Positions 12,535-25,001 are shown, numbered from the stretch's first letter. The stretch: 64,000 nucleotides of DNA from Lates calcarifer (GCF_001640805.2 NC_066853.1:25808378-25872377); one strand, 5' to 3'. The notes: generated from the letters alone by a model not told the origin. Numbers and translations are program-made.

Positions 12535-14000
12535 CCATCAGACAACCTGCCCTCTGCTGAAGTGGAGCAGGAAGTGGGGTTTGGGCTGATAATCAGCCCG
12601 ATTATCTTTTGGTGTGTACCTCACTTTATAGAACACTTTCATCAGATCATGGTATTCAGAGAGAAGCGTAAGCAAGTCAAGAGGTCCAGGCATTGGTGGA
12701 CTGACTGCGCCCTTTGTCTCTGTTGGAGACAAAGCAGACTAATGGCAAGAAGAATTACAAAATCTCAGGATTGTGTTGTTTTAGCCAAGGCTGACTTAGT
12801 ACCAGATGTGCCTTGGGAGTGGTCATTATGTTCACCAAAGTGGCAGGAACAGTTTGATATGTTAGCAAGTACTCTTTGTCCAGAACATTAGCTATGAGAG
12901 GGGACTTCAAAGTCAAAGGGAAATGCCAGATTGTAGTGCCAGTTCCATTGCCCACAATATTATCTCCTGTACCACACCAACCAGCACCAGGAAAGCCAAC
13001 AAGAGCTGATTAGAACAAAGAGTTGTTTGAATTTGGAGTTTAGATGGCATCACAGGAACTTCCTGACTCACCAGTATCCCCACCTGTCTTTTAATCATAA
13101 AGGACAAGCAGAAAGAAAATGCTCAATCTGTATCAATTTCAAAGATTTCTCTGATGTTGCCCTTCCACAGAATGTTTCACCCATTGGATATGTTCCATGT
13201 GGGTGAGGGGCAGTGCCTCCAGGTGTGCAGGAGACCAGTGCTGCAGGAGACAACCTTGTTAATGGTGCATGCGTGAAAGCAGCTCTAGAGTGAAAATGGA
13301 GGTAATCATCAAGCCTGATAGCATTTGAAACGAGAGAAGACAAATAAGTGGAATCGTCTTGAAATCACCTTATCTTTTACCTACTCACTTCCAATTCTTT
13401 AAGAATCACCTTCAGTGAACCATTATTCCAGTATGAATACACAGGAGTCCAAAGTGAGACAGACAATTGAGCAGGTGGAGGCTGATGGGAAGGCTGCATG
13501 GCTCATGGAGAAGCTGTTGAGGTTGACAGGGTGAATAGAAATGTTAGTTAAAAGACCTGGTTTGTTAATTAAGTCATTTGAGTCGCCTTAGCCTGGTTAT
13601 TGTCAGAGAGAGTCTGAAGTAGTTTCTCATGGTGACAGAGGAGGATTCCTTGGCTGGCTCTTTGGATATTGGTTGTATTCTGCTTAGAGTCTACTGAATC
13701 CATGTTGTGGTGCTCTATTAAGTTTTCTGACCCAAAAAGAGAACTCAGACATAGAGATTTTTTCACAGTACAAATGGGTTGTTTATTGTAGATTTTTTGT
13801 GGAAAGTTCAGGGGTTGGGCTGGAAGAGTTGAAGAGAAAGACAGGCAGAGTTGTCGGTTGAGGCTGGGCAGACAATGTGCAGCTTCTTGAGATGGAGCTT
13901 GTAGACGTGATGGTGAGCTCTGTGAGGCAAGAAAACAGAAAAGCAGGCAGAGATGATTCTGAGGCACAGGCAAATAATAATTAACCTGGATTATAAAGAC
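12535..14000 (-). mobile_element. Ty3/gypsy LTR retrotransposon relic (LTR piece, gag, zinc-knuckle remnant, protease, start of RT)
   Basis: Read on the minus strand from right to left. There is an LTR-like tail with an AATAAA (about 13,725-13,795), then a gag-like start codon at 13,703 followed by a segment with HHEKLLQTLSDNNQA. After a gap comes a TRLSP region and a remnant of a gag zinc-knuckle tail (HFLSACPL, near 13,110), then a degraded protease end with LVLSQPWLKQHNPEIL (about 12,757-12,804), and YHDLMKVF (about 12,640) leading toward reverse transcriptase. Order and spacing match fish Ty3/gypsy elements. Stops and frame changes are frequent, most of gag is deleted, and pol stops at about 12,535, next to the Tc1 relic. 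It is inactive. Confidence 0.72.
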
Positions 14001-14091
14001 AACACAAGATTACTCAGGCAAGGATACCAGGAATTGGCCAAAGAATTGTACCACATAGGTAAATGGACAATCTGGTGAATAGTAGAGCCAC

Positions 14092-14345
14092 ATCCATCAT
14101 CTATACTGCTTATCTTTAGGCATTGTGGATGGCTGGAGCCAATCCCAGCCGTCAGTGGTCGAGAGGCGGGCTACACCCTGGACAGATCACCGGTCTATAA
14201 CGGGGCTGATATGTAGGGACAAACAGCCATTCACACTCTTACTCACACCTACAGGCAATTCAAAGTCACCAGTTAATCCGCATGTCTTTGGAGAACCCAC
14301 GCAGGAACAGGGAGAACAGGGAGAAGGAACCAGAAGGCCACACCC
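14092..14345 (-). repeat. SINE, near full-length tail and body
   Basis: The plus strand reads as the complement of a common fish SINE: catccatcat, then ctggagccaatcccagc, gagaggcgggctacaccctg, acaaacagccattcacact, and ggcaattcaaagtcaccag up to gtctttggagaacccacgca. The same motif order is found at 53,385-53,655. It is non-coding; the short open frames here are chance. Confidence 0.75.
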
Positions 14346-14451
14346 AGCACGCACACACACACAAACCAGGACAAACTGGGGACAAACTGGGAACAAGGCA
14401 GGAGAGCCAAACAGCAGGAACACAAGGGACTGAGGGAAGAAAAAAAAATCA

Positions 14452-14640
14452 CAGTGACTTCAGACACAACCAAACACACCATCTTTCCCTGACCTCGATC
14501 AAAGAGTTTTTGTTGCCAAAAAAAGATGGGACTGTTGATGTGAATCCCTGTCTCTGACATGACAGTTGAGCAACTTGCAAACCAATAGCATTGGCCAGAG
14601 TGCAACAGCACCCCCACCACCACCCGACACCCAGTGAACA
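14452..14640. repeat. Dispersed repeat, copy 2 of the accatctttccctgacc family
   Basis: The run gtgacttcagacacaacc, accatctttccctgacctc and aaagagtttttgttgcc closely matches the segments at 45,490 and 55,640. It is directly downstream of the SINE. Confidence 0.5.
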
Positions 14641-14853
14641 TAAACATTTATAGCATGTATCTTTTACAGTGTGTCAGCTGAGTGCAGAGTGTTGTCTCTC
14701 TGGACATGGAGCTCTGCCCTCCTGCGGCATGGCAGAGACACCAGCAGCAATACTTGAATTAAAGCAAATGCTAAAGTAAAAGTAAAATCACAGATGAATC
14801 CTCAAAAAAAGAGTACAAGTGCACAAAAAACAACATTGTTAAAGTATTCATGT

Positions 14854-14900
14854 ATTCATTCATTATCGATACCACTGGAGCCTATCCCAGCTTACACACA
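14854..14900 (-). repeat. SINE tail fragment
   Basis: attcattcattatcgatac followed by actggagcctatcccagct is the tail of the same SINE family as 14,092-14,345. Confidence 0.55.
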
Positions 14901-15224
14901 GTGCAGTTACATATGAACAGAAAATGTGGTGCAGTGGTGACCTTACATTGTATGGTTGATACATGTTATAAAATGAAGTAACATTGTGGACAGCCCCTAT
15001 AAATTTGTTTGTTGCTTTCCAAACTTTCCAAACTTGCTTTCCAAACTACCCAGCTGTTGTGTTACTCCTGCTAATTTCATTAATCCAGTTCACTTCTCCA
15101 CTACCATCTACCATGTTACACCATATCATAATCAAAGTGATAATATTAATAGTAACAGATTTTATTTTAAGCACGTTTAACATAACCCAATAACACACAC
15201 CAAAAGTAAATAAATAATTTTTCT

Positions 15225-15620
15225 TCTTGAGGAAGAGTGAGTGTTCCAGACCCATGGAACAGCAGCATTGAAGGCTGTCACCCCCAGAACCCTGCCTGGT
15301 GTGAGAAGTGACAAAGTGCATTGTCTGAGGAGCACAGAGGATAACAGATGTATTTAGGAACCAAGTCATGATGACACCTGTATGTGACAGGGAGAATCTT
15401 AAATCTCACACAGAATTTAATAGGTATCCAGGGGAGATGCCAGAGTTTTGTATGTTCAAGATTAGGATTCCCTCAGTAATCTAAGTGAAATGTAACAAAT
15501 GCATAGATGACGTTCTTGAAAGCTATTGTAGATTTGAAAGGGGCCAAGACCAACAAAACAAGACCTGAATCGGCTGCAGTGAGGAATCATGTGTCACCTT
15601 GATTGTAACAGTTTCTGTCC
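15225..15620. repeat. Probable degenerate dispersed repeat
   Basis: The series gtgttccagacccatgga, gctgtcaccc, gggagaatcttaaat and gatgccagagttttgtatgt resembles a non-coding repeat found widely in fish. A weaker piece with gagttccacagtc lies near 53,100. The assignment is from memory and not certain. Confidence 0.35.
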
Positions 15621-16513
15621 TGCTTTGGGCCCTAACATCAGACTGTAAGAGACTGTAAGCTTCCTGTTGGATGTATGGGAACATAACAGCGACAGGCATG
15701 AGAAAGGCATTAACAACACTAACAAGGAGCAGACACAGAGCATGTAGATGTCTTCACCAAGGCTGTGGGGACCGGATCCAGAGAGTAGGTGGGGGTCTTG
15801 TCACCTCCATGATGTCTGCAGCAGTGACATGGGAGAGGGAGGAGAGGGAGCCCTGTGGCTGAGAGGTAGATGCAGTTGGGGAGGGGTGAAAGCATGGAGA
15901 GGCAGGGCATTATAGATTACATTTAAAAAAAAGTTGAGAACCCAAAATGTTCTTTTTCATCATAAATCAACTGCTAATTGATTTTAAACCCCTTATATCA
16001 GTTAGGGATTTGGAGACCATAGTTCATGCACTTATTTTTCTTGCCTTGTGATTGTAATTTAGTGCTGACCAGAAAAGAACAGTAGAATACAGACTGTGTG
16101 TGTGTGTCAGGTACTGTCTTGTGACTCAGTAAGAGCCACCACTGTGAGTGTGTTTCCCAGCCCTGCTCCAGCAGACCAGCCCACGTGCAGGGCTGTCTCT
16201 GCCAGCTGTTAGATGAAGCTCTGCTTTGATGTGCAGAGCTCTTTGATGGAAGTTCATTACAATGAGAACGAACAGCTTTTGTTTAAGGGCCTCCTTGATG
16301 TGCCTGCTTCATGAAGGAAAAACATGATACACTTTGATTTGAACTAAATGTCCCCATGTGTGTCTGTCATCACAGTAAAGTAGAGTCATCAGGCAGCCCA
16401 CATGCACTGCAGTGAATTTCATTTACAGCTAGACATGCTTCCTTTAATAAAACAATTGTATGTATTAGTGATGTGTGATAGTGATGACTGACAGAGCTCA
16501 ACTCCTTAACAGA
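15621..16513. other. Intergenic DNA, nothing recognised
   Basis: No gene-like frame was seen. It includes a short (TG)n at about 16,095-16,108. Confidence 0.35.
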
Positions 16514-16591
16514 GATGATGATGATGATGCTGATGATGATGCTGATGCTGATGATGCTGCTGCTGCTGCTGATGATGATGATGATGATATG
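16514..16591. repeat. (GAT/GCT)n trinucleotide repeat
   Basis: Interrupted gat and gct triplets produce an apparent Asp/Ala-rich frame on the plus strand and an Ile/Ser-rich frame on the minus strand. Both frames are a by-product of the repeat and not evidence of a gene. Confidence 0.9.
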
Positions 16592-18899
16592 GCTATAGAA
16601 CACAGTGAGGGCCAGATTTACTGCAGCTTGTTTGCCTGTTTTTCAGGCTCAGATATGATTCATTCTGCCCCAAACACGTGCTGGATTTGTTTGCATCATT
16701 TGTGTGAGTGTTGTTTAGGTGTGTCTCTCTCCTCCTCCATATTGTATGAGTATTTTTAATTATGCATTTAGATTTGGAAGTTGTCAGTCACTACAGGCTC
16801 CAAATACATTGTCTGTTAAAACATGTAGGAGGCAAAATGATTATATGTGGGTCTGTCTTTGAAATCCTTATCTTCAGTTAAGTTCTGATTTATTCATCAT
16901 TTGTATTAAATAGTGATTTGTGTTTCTGTGGACTATGAATGTGGAGACTAGTCAGACTTTTTTGCTCAGCCATCATAGCAGTTATCAGCACGACAAGAAA
17001 AAAACACTACAATGTTTGGCTGCATTTATCTCAGTATTAATCCATATAATCGACACCATCTCCACCTCTACTCATCTCTCTCTCTCCTCTGGTTGTAGTG
17101 CCTTCTGTACACTCTGTGTCTTGGATTTGCATTATTATATCACCTATCATGAACATCTTTATTTCCTCCTAATGTATTAGCACTGTTATTATCTGTGCTA
17201 AAGATAATAATATCCTCATTTTCTAAGCAATTTCAAGTTTTTCTGAGGTGGTGTTGGCCAAAGTAAATATTTTTTCAGTCAGAGTCATTATGATTTCTCC
17301 TCTGAGTTTATGATCTCATAGAAATAACTGTTCAGTTCAGTGGCTCCAACTTTCACTGGATTTCATCAGAACAGGAAGCAGAGCTATAGTAGAGTTAGTC
17401 TGTAACATAAATAGAAGTCATTGGTAACTGAAACACACTGACTGTGGCTGTTCTGAACCTGGGTAATGTGAACATACACAACTGATCAGCAGTCAGTTGA
17501 ACTGTTACCAACACATTCACAGCTTCATCTTTAAAAAGCACAACTGCCTCCCTCTCTCCATGGTTATCTATCTGGTCTTTCTATAGACATTCCTTTTTCA
17601 CCACTAAATAATAGACTGTGTCTGCACACTCCTGGTCACTGCTTTACTCTTCTGTTTCTGTTTATATACATACATCTTCACACAGGTCTCTGAGGTGACA
17701 TGTAGCTCAGCACAACAGCTAATCTCTAATCTAACAGACACCAGTACAACCAGACACTTCATACACATTTCAGGATCAACTCTCCACCAGAACACTTACA
17801 TTCATCTCCCAGCAGTAAGACCTAAAACGACAGTAACATCAGAGAGAATTACAGTCTGTATGTGTCTGTTAATTATTTATTTATTTGGAATAAACCAAGA
17901 TTCCATTGTAAACTCAATCATTCATTTCATCAGTGAAAGTGACATTGTGTGACACTGTGACTCATCAGTCATGCAGTGAATGTGGTGCAGAGGCCCACGT
18001 AAGAACTCAAGAGGCAGACAGATGTAGTGGTGCTGCTTTTTTCCAGAAATATCAATTTTTACAATCAAATGTCTGTTGTTGTATTTTTTAACAGTTCGAT
18101 TCAACGTAGCCCCACCTGGCTAAGACTGTGGATAAACATGAGCTGTAACTTTCCTCGGATATTTAACAAAAATTCACTGTTTTTTGCAAAACTGCAACAA
18201 AAGCAACAACCAGAAATTAGAATATAACCAGTATACATTATATACATTAGCCTATCAACTGTTCAACTGAAAGCATCATTATTATACTTTTACACCTAAT
18301 TTGCACCAAAATTAGAATAAAACAACTATACTCTGCTTATAATATCTTAAAGGTAATAAAATCAAAATACTCATGGAGGAATAGTGTCCAAGGCAGTGAC
18401 ATCAGAAGATAAGGAGCAGCAGGAGAAGCAGTCACACTGCATTCTCTCCCATGCCTCATTAACTCTGAAAAAAATCCTTGTTCTCAGATGCTGCTGAATG
18501 ACCAGGAGTGGGCACCACAGTCCACTGACTCAACTTTATTCAACAGGTGAAACACACCGGAACAGATGGCAGAACAATGACACTGTGAGACACAGCAATA
18601 TCTACAGAGGCTTTAAATATAGTTGCAGACTCACTCAGTACTGTGTGTCAAAATGTGACTCAGTGCAGGTAGTGATGACTGATACATGCTTCCCTCTCAG
18701 CACCTACAGCAGCTGTTTGCACCCATTACTGAAACAACTCAGGACTACAAACCTGTATACGAGACGAGACTCGGCTGCTGCTGATACCTGCTGCCCTCCA
18801 CCCTGCCTAACTGCAGCCCCCATGCTGCATAGATTGACAGTACCTATGTAAAAGAGCAAACCCAGTCTCGTGGCAGTTTGTAAAATACTAGCGCCCTCT
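16592..18899. other. Intergenic DNA, nothing recognised
   Basis: No supported gene, RNA or clear mobile element was found on either strand. A perfect TCTCTCTCTC run lies near 17,076. Confidence 0.35.
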
Positions 18900-19440
18900 A
18901 CAGGAAGAGCCAGAGCGGTTCCTATTTTCTGAGGTGGCTGAGGTCCTTCAACATCTGCTGGACTATACTGAGGATATTTTATGAGTCTGTGGTGGCTGGT
19001 GCCACCCTCTATGTGTCTATACTGAAGGGGAAGGATGCCAACAGACTGAATAAGCCAGCCATGTTGTGGGAGAGGAGCTGGATTCTCTGACAGTAGTGTC
19101 AGAGAGGAGAATGTTGTCCAAGATAAGGACTATATTGGACAATCCACCTCATCTCCATGATGTGCTGGTCAGCAGAAGAAGTACATTCAGTCAAAGACTC
19201 ATCCCCCCACAATGCACCACTGAGCGCCACAGGAAATCACTCCTGCCGGTGGGCCATTAACCTGTTCAGCTCTTCTCTCTGAGAATCCTCTGTCAATTGA
19301 ATTGCAATTGCAATAACCGGTTAACTACACTGTACAAAATGTAAATATATGTATATATGTAAATATGTACATATTGTTTTATTACTGATGGGGTATATTT
19401 TTATATTTCTGTATCTTATAGTTTAAGTGTGGCCCAGGAC
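18900..19440 (+). mobile_element. 3' end of a non-LTR retrotransposon (Rex1/L2-like LINE)
   Basis: Plus-strand frames carry the C-terminal end of a LINE reverse-transcriptase ORF: FLRWLRSFNICWTILRIFYE (about 18,930-18,990), then after a frameshift GEELDSLTVVSERRMLSKI (19,069-19,125), DNPPHLHD (about 19,138-19,161), and RLIPPQCTTERHRKSLLP near 19,200-19,250. The frameshifts show it is dead. A TA-rich tail (tgtaaatatatgtatatatg) follows from about 19,340. 5' truncation is normal for LINE copies. The clade is judged by resemblance only. Confidence 0.75.
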
Positions 19441-20157
19441 ACAGAAGCAGTGAAAAATGGTCCTGCTGACAATACTGATATTTCAAATCTGAGAATCACC
19501 TAAACTCTTCAGAAAAGAAGTCATTCTTTTCCTCATGCTGCTTTGTAGTGTGACTTCAGTCTCAGCAGTTGGCTTCTGCAGACCAAAGATATAAAGTGTG
19601 CAGGGGAACTGACCCCTCCAAGAACCCAGATGGTTAATTAAGTCACAGTTTGTCATCTCTTATTATCTTTGCATTTGATAACAGGCCCATCATCTGTGCT
19701 CATCCTTAGGGGAGAGAGGAATACTTGGGGGATCTTCTTATCTGTGTTTCTTAGTTTGATCTGAGAAAATGGTTTTGTATGAAACCGTCCTAACAACTCT
19801 TCCAATTTGTTCTTGATCCCCAGGGTTTCAAGACAACCACATGCTATTCAAGCTCATCTGTTAATGTTTAGCTGCTTGGATAGACATTACATTCTCATTT
19901 GCACTCATGAAATGAAATAGCAGCCAAACTGAAGCTAAGGAGAATAAATCTGTGAGTATCTTTCCACTGATGTCCATTACATACTGTATTCTTCCTTTAC
20001 ATAGCCTTTTGTGCAGGGAGGTATATTACAGCTTCCTGCTTTCTTTTCCTAATTCTTAATCAAATATTATTATACTATCATTATACATTGTACTGTCTGA
20101 AAGTTCATATATGTTTTTATCCTCTGGGAAAGTCCAAAGCTTCTCATAATTTCTATT
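19441..20157. other. Intergenic DNA, nothing recognised
   Basis: No gene or clear element was seen. Part may belong to the element whose possible LTR follows. Confidence 0.3.
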
Positions 20158-20465
20158 TGTAGGGGTCATGTTTAAGTTAATGGTTGTGAGACATAAAGAT
20201 GTAAGTGTTAGGGAGAGGGGCTTTTTCTCCCCTCCTCTTTGTTTTTTAGAATAAGAGGTCATTGAATGAGGTCAGGATGTTTCGCTAGATTATAAAACAT
20301 GTAAACAACTACCCTATATATACTGATGTTTAGAGCTGTTAGTTAGAGAGATCCATATTGGCTCGGATCCTCTCACAGGCTACTGCAGTGCTTGTTTTGA
20401 TGCTGAACTTCTTTGTAATAAACCTTTATATACAAGAAAGACAGTGTCAGCGGAGATCTACCACT
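20158..20465 (+). mobile_element. Candidate solo LTR with adjacent primer-binding-like site
   Basis: The stretch starts TGT, has a TATA-like ctatatatac (about 20,313-20,322), an AATAAA signal (about 20,417-20,422), and is followed by accactgggggctccag (about 20,460-20,476), which resembles a proline-tRNA-type primer-binding site. This is the order expected in a retroviral or retrotransposon LTR. No gag or pol follows, no second LTR was found, and the LTR termini were not confirmed by a duplication. Confidence 0.35.
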
Positions 20466-21657
20466 GGGGGCTCCAGATTCTGCTCAGAGAAGAGAGAACT
20501 GTGACAGTTAACCTGACCTGTGTTATCAGGTCCTTTGGCTTGAGCAGAATAACATTTGCCGTACAGAGACAAAAAGGAGAGAGACTGGACAATAACAACT
20601 GAAAGCTAAAATTTACAGCAACATTTTTTGATGACTAGATTTTCAGCATGTAGAAGGTGCTACCTGATCAGGTGAGCGTGGTCACAGGTACAACAGGCTG
20701 ATAGCTTTCAACTCATTGAGGTCAGTGCAGCCATGTTTTTTCCCTTTCTAAAATTCTTATTCTTAAAGAAGTGAAATCCTTTACATAAAGGCAGGTAGGA
20801 AAACACAACAAATGATGTCATGCTAGACTTTTCATTAGCGTGTCATGGGGCATCCCAGATGTCGCATTGCAGTTCTTTGATTACACTTTGACTACAAGAC
20901 CTGTTCACCATTCCTGATGTTCAGATTCAGACCTGACACTGGAAATCTTCTATCACAGAGCCCAACAGAGGTCATATATCATCAACACTACAGTACTATA
21001 TCATGTATGAAATAAGATGTGTTTGTACACAAAATAAAATAAGTTTAAAGGCAGGTTTTTTATCAGTCTATGGACAGTTTGACTTGTATAGTGTTGTATC
21101 CTCTGGGCTTTATTTATTTTATTGAATTTTAATTTGCCATCTTGGTGTGTATCCTTGTCAGATACCTTAAATGAAGATGGAAATATCAGTTTGTTTGTCT
21201 TAAGGGGAAAGTCTCATTTTATCTATATTTTCTTCCTAAATGTCTAATATGCAAGAAAAGGGGGAAAAAAAGTGTTATTTCTTTGCTTTTGAAAGTAAAG
21301 ACATAATTTGCACAGCTAATGATGGTTGTTTGTAAAATAAATGAATAAATACATAAAAATAAAAAGGAAGAAAAGATTTTCTTAAAAAAGGTAAACAAAG
21401 GTCATTTTTGTGGTGAGGACAGTCTCCGTCAGCAGTTTCTGGTTTCTGTATGGATCCAAATACAACATATATTGTTCTCCTGTTGGGTCATATCACAAGC
21501 TACATTTGTGTTCATCAGTGAGAAATCTATGACGTAAATCTTGACCTGACCTGACAGGAAATCTTTTTGACTCTGTTGTAGTGATGTGCAAGCCACTGTG
21601 AAGGGTGACCTACAAACACAGACCAACACAAAGTGGTGATATATGACAGCATGAATT

Positions 21658-21660
<3 letters not shown>
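20466..21660. other. Intergenic DNA, nothing recognised
   Basis: No gene-like frame was seen; there are AT-rich runs near 21,330-21,380. Confidence 0.35.
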
Positions 21661-21716
<56 letters not shown>

Positions 21717-21726
21717 TCTCTCTCTC
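21661..21726. repeat. (TC)n microsatellite
   Basis: About 33 dinucleotide units with one interruption (tctgtctc). The Arg/Glu-rich minus-strand frame across it is an artefact. Confidence 0.95.
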
Positions 21727-22639
21727 AGAGAGGTTTCAGGTAGGAAATAAACAGCAAACACTGTCACATGACAGGAAGCAGAGTGCAGCCAGCTTTAAAT
21801 GAGCTCTCACCTTCAAACCCCCCTCCCCCCAAATACACAGTGTGTTCATTTTACATTACGCTGTTTATTACATTAAAGAGATGACTGGATTCATTGTGAC
21901 GTGTATGTGTAATGTACATTTCTAAATTCTATCACTACAATAAGAGAATCATTTCATACTCACCACTCTGCTGTTCCTGTTTTCTCTTTTTAACACAAAT
22001 ACTGTTATATAGTTCACTAATAATTTCTGGTCACTAACAGTTCTGCAAATATCACTTCACTAATGTTTCACATTGAAAGACTTCCAGCACAGTCCCTGTT
22101 CACATTTGAAACATCTTCACTAACAGCAGCTTAACAGCTCATGAAAAAACACAAAATAGATGTGATTGGAATTCATTAGTGAACAAAAAAAAAAACAACA
22201 ACAACATGGTGAGTATGGAATGATTTTGTTGTTGTACTGATGGAATTAGTGCTGTGAAAATGTCCAGTACACTGAGCACACAATGTGCTGGCTTCAATCA
22301 TGTACCATGTTCAAGAGATGGTTATCTTCAAATTGCAATTCATGATACAACATGATTGAACAGAATTGGCAAATCCCTTTCAATTAATTCCAAAACCTAC
22401 TATAGTGCATGCCTCATGAAAACTATGTGCTGGCATATATCTGTATATCTATATATCTGCATAGATATATAATGTGGCACAAAAAATCACTGTCCTCATA
22501 TTGCATTAAAAACTCTCTCATAAAGTTGCAGCAGGTATGTGCAGATGCAGAAAGAGTTTAGGTTACAGGTTTAATGACACTGGTCTTCACATCTAAACAC
22601 ATTTTTGGTGAAAACACTACAGAGGACATCAGTCAAAAA

Positions 22640-23480
22640 CCAGACTTGTAGCAAGTAAAACAGGATCTAAGCACCCTGAAGCAATCTCACCGATCCAAGG
22701 TGAATGGTAAGCTGAGAAGATTGCTGAACAGAGCTTTAACAGGTGGTTTAACATATTTGTATTCTTGCAATGGCTCAAGCACCATCTGTGACTCGTGCTG
22801 GATCTCCTCCACTGTGTCAAAACGGTGACCCTTCAGCTTGAATTTCATTTTGGGGAAGAAGTAGAAGCCAAGTAGCCAAGTCTGGAGAGTAGGGCAGGTA
22901 GAGAGTGATGGTTGTGTTGGTGCAGCCAAAAAACTTGTGCGGAAAACGTGCTGTGAGGGACACATGGTCAAGATAGAAGACCCAACTGCCATCGTGTCAG
23001 AGTTCAGGTTGTTTGTACCAAATGACGCCTCAGAGCGATGCAGTAGAGCTCGATGTTGACCGTCTGACCGTGGGGGACAAATTCACAGTGCACAACCCCA
23101 CAAATGTCGAAGTGAAAAATGAGCATGACATTCCCTCTTCAGTCTTGGAGACTGCTGCTCTTCCACTGTCAAGACTGCTGTTTGGTTATAGCCCTAGCTG
23201 TAGACCAACTTTTGTCACAGATGATGATCCTCAGTGTGTAGGTTGGATCATTCCAGACCTGTTTGATGGAGACCCTTGCAATCCTTGACACAGTGCTGCT
23301 TCTGTTCCATGGCTGCAAATGTTCACAAAAACACATGTAACACAGGTCCTCATGTTGATTGCCCAACATAATACTGACTCACCAAATTTATTACTCACAC
23401 CTGCTGCATGTGCGTTACCATGCACCGCTCCCTTCATTCACAGCTCAGTAAAAATCTGTGAGCTTTTTGACCTCACCTGA
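22640..23480 (-). pseudogene. mariner-type transposase relic
   Basis: Minus-strand frames hold fragments in the order of a mariner transposase. CEFVPHGQTVNIELY is at about 23,045-23,090, and FFPKMKFKLKGHRFDTVEEI at about 22,802-22,861, the C-terminal region next to the last catalytic Asp. An upstream scrap near 23,240-23,320 may be the N-terminal helix-turn-helix region. Stops and frameshifts separate the pieces, and the central HDNAPSH-type motif is only recognisable in a shifted frame. It is a dead cut-and-paste transposon. Confidence 0.75.
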
Positions 23481-23558
23481 CCACACCTGGTGTATAACAC
23501 TGCCAAATGCTTTTAAAACCTGCAGGGCAGTTGTCTGCAGGAAACGTATGCATGTTTA

Positions 23559-23905
23559 AGAGACTGTCCTCCTATTAAAAAAAAAGATACCACGTTCTTT
23601 GTGCAAGTAACTTATTATGTTTTAGTGACCTCTGGTGGTCTTTTCTGCCAGTGTCAGGTGACATTGTTGTGAGGCAGCAAAGTCCTCATAGGGAGCTGGT
23701 CAGGGTGGATGGATACATTGACTTAAACACAGGAGATTGTTTCTTCTTTCAAACTTTAACCATGAATGTGATTGTTCTACAACCTCTTCCACGTGTTCAT
23801 TGTAACCATAACGATTAAGGCCCTCTAATCTTAACAAAGTATCTTGGCTCCAATCCAAACCATGATCTTTCCCCAAGCCTAACCAAGTGGTTGTATGTCA
23901 TATAA
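23559..23905. repeat. Dispersed repeat, copy 3 (gagactgtcctcc / accatgatctttcccc)
   Basis: It has the same motif order as 4,553-4,935: agactgtcctcctatt with an A-run, a gacctctggtggtc segment, and a terminal aaccatgatctttccccaag. It lies just right of the mariner relic, so it could be the flanking element or the target. Confidence 0.5.
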
Positions 23906-24928
23906 CATGCTGCTGATGCACTTCAAGTTAGTAGTGTTCTCTAGCAGTCTCTGTCTCTCATGAGTTAATTCTTTTTTCCATTGATAGTAGAGACCAACAC
24001 TGGAACAGCAATTACAGAATTATGAAAGAATGATCTTTATAAAAATATGTGAATGAGTAGAATGACTTTAGTGAAAGTCTGACAGCAAATCATTCTTCAC
24101 TATAACTGTGCTGTATCATTCCTGAGACAAAATAATGCAAATTTCAAATATCTACCTAGGTTCCATAAACCAGACCACAGAACATTGTTACTGACCATAT
24201 TAAATAAATCTTATACAAAGGCTCAAAACTGTATTTTAGCCTCACTGTTAATATTTGGAAATATGTATTACTATTTCTATTACTTTTTATTCTGTTCTAG
24301 GTGGGTGACTATATTCTCTATTTTCTACCTGGCAGCATCAATAACCCAATATTTCTACAGTATTAACAGCCATCTTATTTGATAAATACTCTACTCTTTA
24401 CTTGTTGCATGTTGCATGTGATTGCCGTCTAATTAATAATTCTGCCTCTTTCATGTGAACAACCACACAGCTGGATAAGTAAACCCAGGGTTAACTGGTT
24501 GATACTGGCTGTCCAAGATTGGACATTGAGTCTTTTTAGCACTCATACTATGGATGTTTGAGTAGTCAGGTGATTTGATGACAAGGTTTTCCTGGCCTTG
24601 GCAGCTGCATCATATTGATTTCTTTAATAAATCAATTTCCAAACAGCAGACTGCACAACTTTTAAATATGTTTAAATACAGTGTGGGGTGGATACATTTT
24701 TCTTCCTCATGATCGCTGAGATTCCTTAATTCTGACACATGGTTATTCCTGAGAAAAATAAGTATTTTTTAATGCATTTCTTTCCTGTGTCTCTCACCTA
24801 CATCAGGTGCCTCATCCACCGGTTCCTTTTTCACTTCACAAACCATGCAGTACTAACAACGTAGCTAGTTATAGCGCAACATACAGAGAATCAACACACA
24901 TGTATGTGTGTTAAATACATATCTTTGA
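23906..24928. other. Intergenic DNA, nothing recognised
   Basis: No supported gene or named repeat was found. Confidence 0.35.
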
Positions 24929-25001
24929 TATACACCGACCAGCCGCAACATTAAAACCACTGAAAGGTGAAGTGAATAACATTGATCATCTCATCTTGGC
25001 A
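24929..25001. repeat. Terminal fragment of a Tc1/mariner-type element
   Basis: taccgaccagccgcaaca-like sequence (tacaccgaccagccgcaac, 24,931-24,949), then accactgaaaggtgaagtga and ataacattgatcatctcat, matches the arm of the fold-back element at 32,797-33,171. Only one end is present. Confidence 0.6.

Noticed and set aside
13569..13973. 134-codon minus-strand frame as a host gene
   Set aside because: Its content and position fit the gag start and LTR of a Ty3/gypsy relic.
16475..16759. Asp/Ala-rich open frame and its Ile/Ser-rich reverse frame
   Set aside because: Both are created by the (GAT/GCT)n repeat.
21429..21767. Arg/Glu-rich open frame
   Set aside because: It is a translation of the (TC)n microsatellite.
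22687..22992. 101-codon minus-strand frame as a host gene
   Set aside because: It contains a mariner transposase C-terminal block and frameshifts.
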